Shown here one piece after another: positions 24,837-33,452 of a DNA stretch of 64,000 nucleotides. This DNA comes from Salinirubellus litoreus (GTDB taxonomy: Archaea > Halobacteriota > Halobacteria > Halobacteriales > Haloarculaceae), in the NCBI RefSeq assembly GCF_037335815.1, contig NZ_CP147841.1, positions 3,534,001 through 3,598,000 of the forward strand, given 5' to 3'. Under the pieces are notes generated by a model. That model did not search any database, was not told the DNA's origin, and was given only the letters and a program-made list of their open reading frames with translations. A program made the position numbers and the translations under genes. How positions within the stretch are numbered: the first letter of the stretch is position 1; each line of letters begins with the position of its first letter.

Positions 24837-26017
24837 CGCCCCACCCCCGCGACGCCCGCCTCGGCGAGACTGTCGACCCGGGCCTCCGAGAGGCCCACCT
24901 CCCGAAGCAGTTCGCCGGTGTGCTCGCCGTGGCCCGGGGCACCCCCAAGTGGTCCGTCGGGGACGCCCTCGCCGCGGGCCGGGTAGCCGACGCGGGGGAG
25001 CGAGTCACCCGAATCCTCGACGATCTCCATCGCCTCGACCTGCGGATGTTCGAGCGCCTCGGCGGGCGTGTAGACGCCGTCGACGGTCGCGTCGGCGTCG
25101 CCGACCGCCTCGACCCACTCGTCGCGGGTCCGGGAGGCGAACAGCGATTCGAGTTCCTCGCGCAGCGCCGCCATCTCGGCGGGGTCGTCGGTCGTGTGAT
25201 AGCCGAGCAGGTCCTCGCGGTCGACGGCCTCACAGAACCCCCGCCAGAACCTCGGTTCGAGCGCCGCGAGTGTGACGTACCGGCCGTCGTCACACTCGTA
25301 GACATCGTACCACGGGTATCCCCCCGTGAGCGCCGTCTCGCCCGGTCGAGGGTCCTCGCCCATGAACGCGCTGGGCGCGACGCTCTGTGAGAACGAGAGG
25401 ACGGGATCGGTCAGCGAGCAGTCGATGTACTCGCCGTCGCTCTCCCCCGCGCCGAGTTCGCGGGAGAGGAGGGCACAGACGATACTGAACGCCGCGAACA
25501 CCCCGCCGGCCATGTCCGCGATGGGGTAGCCGGGCATCTGCGGTTTCGCCGCCTCTGACTCGCGAGTCATGTCGAGTAGCCCCGCGAGCCCGATGTAGTT
25601 GAGGTCGTGGGCCGCCTTGCCCGACTTCGGCCCGGACTGGCCGTAGCCCGACAGCGAGCAGTAGACGAGACCGGGGTTGTGCTCGCGGAGGGTGTCGTAG
25701 TCGACGCCCAGGCGGTCGACGACGCCCGGTCGGAACTGCTCGACGAAGGCGTCGGCCGTCGAGACGAGTTCGTAGAGCGCCTCGCGGCCCCGCTCGTCCT
25801 TCAGGTCGAGAGCGACGCTACGCTTTCCCCGGTTCACGGCGTCGAACAGCGCGCCGTGACCCTCGTCGGTCAGCGGCGGGGTGTACCGCGCGTCGTCACC
25901 CGCGTCGACGCGCTCTACCTTCACCACGTCCGCGCCGAGGTCGGCGAGGAGCTGTGTCCCGTACGGTCCCGGCAGGAGCGTGGTCAGATCAACGACGCGT
26001 ACGCCATCGAGTCGCAT
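24833..26017 (-). CDS. CaiB/BaiF-type family III CoA-transferase or acyl-CoA racemase
   Basis: A 394-residue family III CoA-transferase. It begins RLDGVRVVDLTTLLPGPYGT, then VVKVERVDAGDDARYTPP and KRSVALDLKDERGREAL. AAHDLNY and IADMAGG stand at the positions of the catalytic His and Asp of alpha-methylacyl-CoA racemase, so racemase activity is possible. The C-terminal stretch EHPQVEAMEIVE and GEHTGELLREVGL is typical. It is coupled by ATGA to the LLM oxidoreductase, and divergent from the acyl-CoA ligase at 26167, so three CoA-related genes are neighbours. Confidence 0.87.
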   Translation of the reverse strand: MRLDGVRVVDLTTLLPGPYGTQLLADLGADVVKVERVDAGDDARYTPPLTDEGHGALFDAVNRGKRSVALDLKDERGREALYELVSTADAFVEQFRPGVVDRLGVDYDTLREHNPGLVYCSLSGYGQSGPKSGKAAHDLNYIGLAGLLDMTRESEAAKPQMPGYPIADMAGGVFAAFSIVCALLSRELGAGESDGEYIDCSLTDPVLSFSQSVAPSAFMGEDPRPGETALTGGYPWYDVYECDDGRYVTLAALEPRFWRGFCEAVDREDLLGYHTTDDPAEMAALREELESLFASRTRDEWVEAVGDADATVDGVYTPAEALEHPQVEAMEIVEDSGDSLPRVGYPARGEGVPDGPLGGAPGHGEHTGELLREVGLSEARVDSLAEAGVAGVGR

Positions 26018-26166
26018 ACCTGGAGGTCCGCGTGGGCCGACTTAACACCTGGCGGTGCCGTCGGCCGTTCCGCCAGAACCCGTCTCGAGACGGGGGGACG
26101 CGCCTCGAACGACGCTCCGGGCGGGGAAAGCGTCATGCCAGGTGCTCCCGAACCACACGACAGACC

Positions 26167-27801
26167 ATGATGGACGTGCAACTCACGGTCGACCAGCTCC
26201 TCGGGCGCGCCGTCGATCTGTTTCCCGATCGCGAGACCGTGACGAAGACGGCCGACGGGAGCGTCCACCGCTACACGTACGCCGACCTCGGCAAGCGGGT
26301 CCGGCAGCTCGCCGGCGCGCTCGACGACCTCGGGATCGAGCGGGGCGAGCGGGTGGCGACCGTCGCGATGAACAACTATCGCCACCTCGAACTCTACTTC
26401 GGGCCGCCGTGTACGGGCCGGTCGACCCACATGTGCAACCCGCGGCTCCCCGCAGAGCACTTCCAGTACATCATCAACGACGCCGAGGACCGCGTGGTGT
26501 TCGTCGACCCGGCGCTGCTGGACGTCGTGGAGGCCAACGCCCCCGAACTCGAGACGGTCGAGCAGTACGTCGTCATGGGCGAGGCGGTCCCGGAGGACTG
26601 CTCGCTCGATCCCGTGGTCGCCTACGAGGAACTACTCGGGGAGCAGTCCACCGACTACGAGTTCCCCGAGATCGACGAGGACGAGGAGTGCGGGATGTGC
26701 TACACCTCGGGGACGACCGGCAAGCCGAAGGGTGTCTCCTACTCCCACCGCGGGGTCTACCTCCACAGTATCATGTGCGGCCACACCGACGCGAACGGGG
26801 TGGGCGAGGCCGACACCGTCCTCCCCGTGGTGCCGATGTTCCACGCCAACGGGTGGGGGCTGCCCTACGCCGCGACGCTGGTCGGGGCGAAACAGGTGCT
26901 CCCCGGCGTCCACACCGACCCGGGTGCCATCGCCGAACTCATCGACGCCGAGGGAGTGACGCTGTCGGCCGCGGTCCCGACCATCTGGCTAGAGATGGCG
27001 AACTACCTCGACGAGAATCCCGAGACCGATATCTCGAACATCGACCGGCTTACGGTAGGAGGAAGCGCCCCGCCCGAGTCGCTCATCCGGCGCTACGACG
27101 AGGAGTACGACGCCCCCATCGTCCAGGGCTGGGGGATGACCGAGATGTCGCCGCTTGGATCGCTGTCCGTCCTCCGCAAGGAGCTCGCGGATGCGGAGCC
27201 CGAGACGCAGTACGCCTACCGGGCGAAGGCCGGGATGCCGGTCTCCGGCGTTCAGACCCGCATCATCGACGACGACGGCGAGGAGGTACCGCGCGACGGC
27301 GAGGCGTACGGCGAACTCCAGGTCAGGGGACCGTGGATCGTCGACGAGTATCACAACCGCCCCGATGCGAACGCCGAATCGTTCACCGAGGACGGGTGGC
27401 TACGGACGGGTGACATCGCCACGATGGACGAACACGGCTACCTCGACATCGTGGACCGCGCGAAGGACGTCATCAAGTCCGGCGGGGAGTGGATCTCCTC
27501 GGTCGAGCTGGAGAACGAGCTGATGGCCCACGAGGCGGTCGCGGAGGCGACGGTCATCGGGGTCGAACACGAGAAGTGGCAGGAGCGGCCGATGGCCTGT
27601 GTCGTCCTCCGGGACGGCCACGAGACGACCGCCGAGGACCTCAGACAGCATCTCGGCGGTCGGTTCCCTTCCTGGTGGGTGCCCGACGAGGTGGAGTTCG
27701 TCGAGAGCATCCCGCGAACCTCGACGGGCAAGTTCGACAAGAAGGTCCTGCGCGACCAGTACGACCACATCACGCTCACCGAGGGCGAGGCCGGCGGTTG
27801 A
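26167..27801 (+). CDS. Long-chain acyl-CoA ligase (AMP-binding)
   Basis: A 544-residue ANL-superfamily ligase starting at MMDVQLTVDQLL (26167). The P-loop CYTSGTTGKPKGVSYSH is near residue 178, the A5 motif GWGMTEMSP near 320, and the A8 hinge DRAKDVIKSGGEWISSVELE near 438. The C-terminal catalytic Lys lies in RTSTGKFDKKVL. The reaction is ATP + carboxylate + CoA to acyl-CoA + AMP + PPi. Chain length is not certain; close haloarchaeal relatives are labelled long-chain. A universal stress protein gene follows after 47 bp. Confidence 0.9.
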   Translation: MMDVQLTVDQLLGRAVDLFPDRETVTKTADGSVHRYTYADLGKRVRQLAGALDDLGIERGERVATVAMNNYRHLELYFGPPCTGRSTHMCNPRLPAEHFQYIINDAEDRVVFVDPALLDVVEANAPELETVEQYVVMGEAVPEDCSLDPVVAYEELLGEQSTDYEFPEIDEDEECGMCYTSGTTGKPKGVSYSHRGVYLHSIMCGHTDANGVGEADTVLPVVPMFHANGWGLPYAATLVGAKQVLPGVHTDPGAIAELIDAEGVTLSAAVPTIWLEMANYLDENPETDISNIDRLTVGGSAPPESLIRRYDEEYDAPIVQGWGMTEMSPLGSLSVLRKELADAEPETQYAYRAKAGMPVSGVQTRIIDDDGEEVPRDGEAYGELQVRGPWIVDEYHNRPDANAESFTEDGWLRTGDIATMDEHGYLDIVDRAKDVIKSGGEWISSVELENELMAHEAVAEATVIGVEHEKWQERPMACVVLRDGHETTAEDLRQHLGGRFPSWWVPDEVEFVESIPRTSTGKFDKKVLRDQYDHITLTEGEAGG

Positions 27802-27848
27802 CCCCCCTCGGCGACAGGAACTTATCGTCGTGTCACCGAGTGGATGGC

Positions 27849-28280
27849 ATGAGCCGACACATACTGGTAGCGATGGACTACTCCGAGCAGTCGGAGACAG
27901 CGCTCCGGCGGGCGCTCGAGGACTTTCCCGACGCGGAGATCACCGCACTCCACGTCATCGACTTCCGTTCGAGTGATCCCGATTCCGGCGGGTTCGGGGA
28001 CGTGAACGCCTGGGACGACTGGTTCGAGTCCGCTCGCGAGCACGCGGAGGAACTCCTCTCGACGGCCGAGGGGATAGCCGACGAGTTCGACCGCGAGATA
28101 ACCACCGAGACTACCGTCGGAGAGGACACGAGAAGCATCCTCGAGTACGTCGGCGAGCGCGACGTCGACCACGTCTACGTCGGGAGCCACGGTCGCCACG
28201 GCGTGGCGCGCGTGCTACTCGGGAGCGTCGCCGAGACCGTCGCCCGGCGGTCCCCGGTCCCCGTGACCATCGTCCGGTAG
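27849..28280 (+). CDS. Universal stress protein (UspA family)
   Basis: A 143-residue single UspA domain: HILVAMDYSEQSETALRRAL at the start and the ATP-loop signature G-x2-G-x9-G-S in VGSHGRHGVARVLLGSV. The start is ATG 27849 within a frame that continues upstream through the ligase gene. Nucleotide-binding members act as stress or metabolic sensors. A second UspA protein is at 58792. Confidence 0.9.
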   Translation: MSRHILVAMDYSEQSETALRRALEDFPDAEITALHVIDFRSSDPDSGGFGDVNAWDDWFESAREHAEELLSTAEGIADEFDREITTETTVGEDTRSILEYVGERDVDHVYVGSHGRHGVARVLLGSVAETVARRSPVPVTIVR

Positions 28281-28853
28281 CTCGAGGTCAGCGGTCGGAA
28301 GTGGAGTTCGGGCGGCATCGGGGTTCGCTACTTCACGGTCCCAGTGGTCGTTACAGTGACGTGGAGGTCACAGCCCGTTCGCACGCACTGCGTTCCACGC
28401 TCCACAGGCCCCACCTGCGCCTGCCCCCGCCCCCTACCAGCCGGCGAGACTATCCCGAACCGGACCGAACAGCCGCCGATGCCGGGAGCCCTCGAACCGA
28501 CTCGAATGCCACTCTCGCCGCCCGTTCGCGAGGCCTGCGAGGCGACCGACTGGCGGGAGTACGCGGTCCTCGACGTGGTGACGTTCCTCCCGGCGACGAG
28601 CCGTGGCTTCGAGGGCGATCGGCAGCGCATCGAGGTCAACCGCCATCGCGAGCGGGCACTCCCGTCGAGTGCTACGAGAACGCCGAGCGCGCCTTCGGCG
28701 TCCAGCGCCTGACTCGACCGCTGTTCGAGCGCCTATCGAACATTGACGAAACCGATAGTAGATAGATGAAATCGATGTTACGATAGTAATACAGATCTCC
28801 GACTCGTCGACAGAGAGGGGCCCCGAACCGGCCGTCGGCCGCCCACCGCGCGG
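28281..28853. other. 573-bp gap with a possible gene remnant
   Basis: No intact gene. A frame from ATG 28506 reads VREACEATDWREYAVLDVV and GFEGDRQRIEVNRHRE. Its apparent continuation, ENAERAFGVQRLTRPLFERL, ending TAG at 28762-28764, is in another frame. The two could be parts of one gene broken by a frameshift near 28655-28665. The last 80 bases are markedly AT-rich, as seen in promoters or in transferred DNA. The family was not recognised. Confidence 0.3.
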
Positions 28854-29333
28854 TTATCCGGAGAGTTCGCGGATGCTCCCCTCCAGGTCCCGCGTCGGGA
28901 CGGGACTGATGTAGTCCTCGCCGAGCCAGCGGTCCCGGACGACGCCGTCGCCGTCGAGAACGTAGACGGCGCGTCTGCTCGTGTGTACCCCCGCCATCCC
29001 CTCGCGCTCCGTGAGCAGGTCGAACGCGCCGGCCACCTCGCCGTCCACGTCCGCGAACAGGGAGAACGGGGAGTCGATCTCCCGGAGGAAGGCGTTCATG
29101 CTGTAGGGCCCGTCCCGGCCGACGCCGTAGACCGGGACGTCGAGGTCGGCCCAGCCGTAGCGCTCGTAGCGTTTCCACCAGTTCTCGGCGATGGCTCCGA
29201 AGACGAACCCGAAGAACACCAGCACGCCGCCGTCCTCCCCGAGCGACGCCGAGAGTGTTCGGGGTCTGAACGTCTCGCCGTCACAGCGGAGCGCCTCGAA
29301 CTCCGGAACCGCCTCGCCGACCTCGGGTGGCAT
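28854..29333 (-). CDS. Redoxin-like protein lacking the peroxidatic cysteine
   Basis: A 159-residue thioredoxin-fold protein. The frame VFFGFVFGAIAENWWKRY aligns with the peroxiredoxin active-site loop, but Ala/Glu occupy the place of the peroxidatic Cys. The remainder (VPVYGVGRDGPYSMNAFLRE, then AVYVLDGDGVVRDRWLGEDY) follows the family used by 5517-6038. The only Cys is near the N terminus (EALRCDGE). It cannot work as a normal peroxiredoxin, so a binding or structural role is more likely. Confidence 0.75.
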   Translation of the reverse strand: MPPEVGEAVPEFEALRCDGETFRPRTLSASLGEDGGVLVFFGFVFGAIAENWWKRYERYGWADLDVPVYGVGRDGPYSMNAFLREIDSPFSLFADVDGEVAGAFDLLTEREGMAGVHTSRRAVYVLDGDGVVRDRWLGEDYISPVPTRDLEGSIRELSG

Positions 29334-29419
29334 ACGCCGACCACTCGCCCCGGGAGTAAAAGGGAGCCGGGGGCTCGGACGACTCGGGATTTAAGCCCCC
29401 GCAGTCCCAGGTGTCGAGT

Positions 29420-29704
29420 ATGAGCCTGACGCTCTACCGGCTGGAGGGCTGTCCGTGGTGTGAGGCCGTCGTCGACGAACTGGAGCGACTCGACCTGGAG
29501 TTCGACTCGGTCTGGGTCGAGGGACTCCACTCCAAGCGAAACGAGGTCAAGCGCGTCTCCGGCCAGCGCGGCGTCCCGGTGCTGGTCGACGACGAGTACG
29601 GCCTGACGATGGCCGAGTCCTCGCGGATCGTGGAGTTCCTGCGCAACACCTACGGCGAGGAGGACGAGCGAGTGACCCCCGGCGAGTACCAGGTCACGAT
29701 CTAG
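29420..29704 (+). CDS. Glutaredoxin / GST N-terminal domain protein
   Basis: A 94-residue thioredoxin-fold protein with active site EGCPWC at residues 9-14, cis-Pro in RGVPVLVDDEYGLTMAES and a short C-terminal helix IVEFLRNTYG. Start at ATG 29420 (MSLTLYRLEG), preceded by a promoter in ATTTAAGCCC. Haloarchaea contain gamma-glutamylcysteine in place of glutathione, so a matching thiol partner is likely. Convergent with the cupin gene, with element copy 3 between them. Confidence 0.87.
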   Translation: MSLTLYRLEGCPWCEAVVDELERLDLEFDSVWVEGLHSKRNEVKRVSGQRGVPVLVDDEYGLTMAESSRIVEFLRNTYGEEDERVTPGEYQVTI

Positions 29705-29719
29705 CGCGATACCGGCGAG

Positions 29720-29804
29720 TCATAGGGACGGTTGTAGTCCTTTACCGGTGAGCACCGGCCCCGGCTGGCTGCTCGCCGGTAAATCGTTACAACCGTCCCT
29801 ATCA
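29720..29804 (-). repeat. 85-bp palindromic 3'-end element, copy 3
   Basis: Read with the cupin gene it starts TGATAGGG, the TGA being the cupin stop codon, and ends CCCTATGA. Outer arms AGGGACGGTTGT and ACAACCGTCCCT pair fully; the inner pair is TTACCGGCGAGCA with TGCTCACCGGTAA. Compared with copy 2, one outer pair is G-C instead of C-G, a two-sided change that keeps the helix. Confidence 0.85.
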
Positions 29805-30200
29805 GAGCGAGTGGGGGTCGACGCCGGGGTCGTCCTCGGGCGGTGCGCCGAGCGCGAGGACGACCCCGCGCTCGTCGCCGACGTTCCGGTGGCCGTGGCC
29901 GATCTCGGGCTTGGCGAGCCAGAACGTCCCGGGGCCGGCGTCGACGTACTCCTCCTCGCCCGACTTCCCGAGCTTCAGCGAGAACTCCCCCTCGATCACG
30001 TAGAAGATCTCCTCCTGCTCGTTGTGCGCGTGGTACTGGATCTCCTCGCCCGGCTCGAAGTACCAGACGGTGAGGCGGACCTCCTCGGCCCCGAGCGCGT
30101 CGCCGACCCGCCTCACGTTCAGGTCCGGCGGCACCCCCTCTACCTCCGAGAGATCGGTCTCCGTGACGTCGTCCAGGTGCATCACTTCGTAGTCTACCAT
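29802..30200 (-). CDS. Cupin-domain protein
   Basis: A 132-residue single-domain cupin. Motif 1 is YHAHNEQEEIFYVIEGEFSL (metal His and Glu), motif 2 GPGTFWLAKPEIGHGHRNVG (third His). A mononuclear metal site is expected. Small cupins of this type act as dioxygenases, isomerases or sensors; the substrate is not predictable. Its TGA stop is provided by the palindromic element. Upstream, 60 bp away on the same strand, is the Sir2 gene. Confidence 0.85.
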   Translation of the reverse strand: MVDYEVMHLDDVTETDLSEVEGVPPDLNVRRVGDALGAEEVRLTVWYFEPGEEIQYHAHNEQEEIFYVIEGEFSLKLGKSGEEEYVDAGPGTFWLAKPEIGHGHRNVGDERGVVLALGAPPEDDPGVDPHSL

Positions 30201-30260
30201 GTCAGCCGTCCGGTCTCGGCCCAGGGGGAAAAGCGTAGTGCAGGCAGGCTCCGAGGTGGA

Positions 30261-31025
30261 TCAGCCGCCGTCGAGTACCTCGCGCCGGAGCCGCGGGAGC
30301 GCGTCGACGACGTCCACCCGGAAGTCGTACTCGGCCCGGTCGGAGACGGTGGTCGAGTCGAGGTTCACGACGACGAGCGTCGCCCCCTTGCCCGCCGCGG
30401 TCCGGGGGAACGAGGCGGCCGGCTCGACGGTGAGCGAGGAGCCGACGACGAGGAACGCGTCCGCGCCCTCCGCGAGCGCCTGCGAGCGGTAGAGCGCGTA
30501 CTCGGGGAGCTGTTCGCCGAACAGCACGGTGTCGGGCTTGAGCGTCCCGTCGCAGGAGGGGCAGGTCGGCGGGGCCGGACCGCCCTCACGGACCGACTCG
30601 AAGTGTGGCTCGGCGTCGTAGCGTTTCCGGCAGTCGGTACAGACCACGCGTCCGCCGTTGCCGTGTATCTCTACGACCTCCTCGCTCCCCGCCCGCTGGT
30701 GAAGCCCGTCGATGTTCTGCGTGATGACGGCGTCGAGGTGCCCCTCGCGTTCGAGGTCGGCGAGCACCTCGTGGGCGGAGTTCGGCTCGACCCCGTCGCC
30801 GAAGACGGCGTCGACCATGCCGATGCGGTCGCGCCAGAACCCCTCTGGGTCGGACTCGAACCGGGAGATGTGGAAGTCCATCGGGTCGTACTGATCCCAG
30901 ATGCCGCCCTCGCTCCGGAAGTCGGGGATACCCGAGGGGGTCGACACCCCCGCACCGGTCATCGCGACGACCGAGTCCGCGTCGCGGATCGCCCCCGCGG
31001 CGAAGCGGAGTTCGGTCTCGTCCAT
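30261..31025 (-). CDS. NAD-dependent protein deacylase, Sir2 family
   Basis: A 254-residue sirtuin. The NAD site is VAMTGAGVSTPSGIPDFRS near residue 20, then TQNIDGLHQRAG, the catalytic His in EIHGNGG, and a four-Cys zinc module (CTDC and CPSC), closing with LVVGSSLTVEPAA and VVVNLDST. All residues required for catalysis are present. The start is ATG 31025; a longer frame upstream is not supported. It removes acyl groups from lysines and could control the acyl-CoA enzymes of the area, as bacterial CobB does with acetyl-CoA synthetase. That link is inference. Confidence 0.92.
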   Translation of the reverse strand: MDETELRFAAGAIRDADSVVAMTGAGVSTPSGIPDFRSEGGIWDQYDPMDFHISRFESDPEGFWRDRIGMVDAVFGDGVEPNSAHEVLADLEREGHLDAVITQNIDGLHQRAGSEEVVEIHGNGGRVVCTDCRKRYDAEPHFESVREGGPAPPTCPSCDGTLKPDTVLFGEQLPEYALYRSQALAEGADAFLVVGSSLTVEPAASFPRTAAGKGATLVVVNLDSTTVSDRAEYDFRVDVVDALPRLRREVLDGG

Positions 31026-31138
31026 GTGAACGCACAGCACGTCGAGGCGCAAAAGCCTCGCGCCTGCAGCGAGGCCGCCGTGTGACACCGTGTCGTTCTC
31101 GGAGAAGACACTTGTATCGGACCGCCGGGGTCGACCGT

Positions 31139-32206
31139 GTGAGCGAGGAGCTCGACGCGGGGACACTCCGGCGAATGGCCGACCTCGTCCATCCCACGTG
31201 GACGGTCACGGCTGCCACGCCAGTGGAACGAGGGTTCTGTCGGGTCTACCGACTGGCCGTGGAAGGCAACGGGGAGTCCCAGGAGTGTTTCCTGAAGGCG
31301 GCACCGGCGGAGACCGAGGCGGGCGTCGGGGCGGACGCCCGCATCCTGGCCGTCCTCGACCGGCACACCTCCATCCCGGTTCCGGAGGTACTGGGTGTCG
31401 TCGACGACCACCCCGAGGTGCCGTCGCCGTTCTACCTCATGACCCCGATGCCCGGGGACGAACTCCCCTACGAGCGGGTCGGCTGGCTCCCCGACGAGGC
31501 CCTGGAAACCCTCGCACGGGACGTCGGTGTCCACCTGGGTGAGCTCCACCGGATCGATGCCGTCGACTCGTTCGGGTACGTCGACCGCGATCCGACGGGA
31601 ACGCTCGACGGTGGTCGTCCCTCGGGGGCGGTCGCGGAGCTGACGGTCAGAGACGGGATCGACTCGTGGCCAGCGTACCTCGGGCGGTACGTCGAGCGTG
31701 AACTGGAGCGACACGCCGACTCCCGGTTCGTCGAGCTCACGCCACGGATCGAGGCGTGGTTCGACGAGCGGATCGGCCGGCTCGACGGGCCGTTCACCCC
31801 GGTCCTCGGCCGCAACGATCACGGGCTCCACAACCTCCTGGTCGACCCCGACAGCGGGAGCGTCACCGCGATGCTCGACTGGGCGTACACGCTCGCCGTC
31901 CCCCCGTCGTTCGACTTCGCGTTCGCGGTGTATCTCTTCGGCGGGGCGTTCCTGTCCGCGCTGCCCGGCGTCACCGACCGCCGAGCCCTCGTGCGGGACG
32001 CGATGCGCACCGGCTATCGCGCTACCGCTCCCGAACTCGCCGAGACGGTCGCGACCGGTCGCTCAGCCTACGAGGCGCTGGCGATGGTCCGTGTGATGAA
32101 CGACTTCGACAGGCTGGCATCGAGGCTCCCCGACGGAACCGAGAACGACGTCGCCGACGGACTGCGAGCGGACGCCGAAACCGTACTCGAAAACGACGGT
32201 CGCTGA
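31139..32206 (+). CDS. APH-fold phosphotransferase family protein
   Basis: A 355-residue aminoglycoside-phosphotransferase-fold kinase. GTG 31139 (VSEELDAGTLRRM) is the preferred start. The catalytic loop reads GRNDHGLHNLLVD: Asp and the Asn five residues on are kept, but the usual HGD is RND. The metal Asp is in MLDWAYTLAVPPSFDFAF. It may phosphorylate a small molecule or an acyl-CoA rather than an antibiotic. A second family member is at 35691. Divergent from Sir2, convergent with the methyltransferase. Confidence 0.8.
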   Translation: MSEELDAGTLRRMADLVHPTWTVTAATPVERGFCRVYRLAVEGNGESQECFLKAAPAETEAGVGADARILAVLDRHTSIPVPEVLGVVDDHPEVPSPFYLMTPMPGDELPYERVGWLPDEALETLARDVGVHLGELHRIDAVDSFGYVDRDPTGTLDGGRPSGAVAELTVRDGIDSWPAYLGRYVERELERHADSRFVELTPRIEAWFDERIGRLDGPFTPVLGRNDHGLHNLLVDPDSGSVTAMLDWAYTLAVPPSFDFAFAVYLFGGAFLSALPGVTDRRALVRDAMRTGYRATAPELAETVATGRSAYEALAMVRVMNDFDRLASRLPDGTENDVADGLRADAETVLENDGR

Positions 32207-32218
32207 GCCCGGGGCGGA

Positions 32219-32833
32219 TCACCGGGCCAGCCGTGCGAGGAGGAACGGCTTGCCCGAGCCGTCGTCTGCGAGTTCGTCGCGCCGGTGCCAGGTGTCGAGC
32301 ACCTCGAACCCGTTCCGATCGAGATCCTCGCGGGTCGTATCCAGGCCGGCGAACTCCCACCGCATCTCCACGCCGCTCCCGAGCCAGTCGGGGTTCTCGC
32401 CGACCCACTCGTCGTCGCCCTCTGTCAGGAGGAGGAGTCCACCCGGCGAGAGGACGCGCGCGAACCCCTCCACGACCGTCGCGTGCTCGGCGAGCGGGAC
32501 GTGGATGAGCGAGTGCAGCGCCGTGATGGCGTCGAACGCGTTCGGGGAGAAGGGAAGCGACGTCATGTCCCCCCGAACGAGCGCCGCGCCGGGGGCGTTC
32601 TCGGCCGCCAGTCGGAGCTGCTCGCCGGAGAAGTCCAGTCCGATCGTCTCGACGGTTCCGGCGAGCGCCGTGAGGACCGGCGTCCCCTGCCCGCACCCGG
32701 CGTCGAGGACGCGAGCCCCCTCGGGGAGCGGCTCGACGAGCCGGTCCAGTTCGACGAGTCCCGGCGAGCGCTCGGCGGCGTAGGTCTCGGCGAGTTCGTC
32801 GTAGGCCCGTCGGACCGCGTCGCGATCGGTCAC
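32219..32833 (-). CDS. Class I SAM-dependent methyltransferase
   Basis: A 204-residue Rossmann-fold methyltransferase. Motif I VLDAGCGQGTP is near residue 42, motif II GLDFSGEQLRLA, then VRGDMTSLPFSPNAFDAI and the LSPGGLLLLTEGD strand. The N-terminal helix YDELAETYAAERSP is typical of UbiE/Coq5-like small-molecule methylases. The substrate is unknown. The downstream 13 bp separate it from the convergent APH-fold gene. Confidence 0.87.
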   Translation of the reverse strand: MTDRDAVRRAYDELAETYAAERSPGLVELDRLVEPLPEGARVLDAGCGQGTPVLTALAGTVETIGLDFSGEQLRLAAENAPGAALVRGDMTSLPFSPNAFDAITALHSLIHVPLAEHATVVEGFARVLSPGGLLLLTEGDDEWVGENPDWLGSGVEMRWEFAGLDTTREDLDRNGFEVLDTWHRRDELADDGSGKPFLLARLAR

Positions 32834-32885
32834 GGTGGGAGGTGTCGCGACCGGAACAAGTGTCTTTCCCGGCCGCGAGGGAGCC

Positions 32886-33368
32886 TCACAGGGATCGGTC
32901 GAGCTTCAGCCGTCGGGCCTCGAATCCCCGACGCTCGTAGAACGACCGTGCACGGTCGTTCTCGGCGTTCACCGAGAGGCCGACCCGCTCGCAGTCCCGC
33001 TCCTCGCCCCACTCGGTGGCCCGGTCGAGCAGCGCGTCGGCCACCCCCTCGCCGCGGGCCTCGGGGACGACGTAGAGTTCGCCGATCCGCAACGTCCGGC
33101 CGCGGTCGAACACCGGCGGCGGCGAGGAGACCGAGGCGCGGACGTAGCCGAGCCACCCCTCCTGCACCGCGATCCACACCCGGCAGTCCTCGTCCCTCAA
33201 CTGCTCGTGTCGGTAGCTGAGCCCGTGTTCCCGGGCGGTCCCCTCGTCGACGAGTTCGTTGTAGTCGTCGACGTCGGCCATCTCCCGGGCGAACGGCAAC
33301 CAGAGCTCCTCGACTAGCCGTTCGACCTCCGACTCGTCCTCGCGAAGGGGGCGCACCCGGGCGTCCAT
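32886..33368 (-). CDS. GNAT-family N-acetyltransferase
   Basis: A 160-residue GNAT protein. The acetyl-CoA pyrophosphate loop appears as VVPEARGEGVADALLDRA (Q/RxxGxG/A form), with LYV before it, and the C-terminal NAENDRARSFYERRGFEARR strand-helix. N-terminal VRPLREDESEVERLVEELW fits the fold. It transfers acetyl groups to an amine of a small molecule or protein; the target is unknown. Transcribed with, or just before, the methyltransferase (52-bp gap). Confidence 0.88.
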   Translation of the reverse strand: MDARVRPLREDESEVERLVEELWLPFAREMADVDDYNELVDEGTAREHGLSYRHEQLRDEDCRVWIAVQEGWLGYVRASVSSPPPVFDRGRTLRIGELYVVPEARGEGVADALLDRATEWGEERDCERVGLSVNAENDRARSFYERRGFEARRLKLDRSL

Positions 33369-33452
33369 GCCGGGAGAGCGCGTCCCCGACTCAAAGCTCC
33401 GGCGGACCCGATCGACGCCTCACGACGTCCCATCGATCCGCCACGAGCCCGT

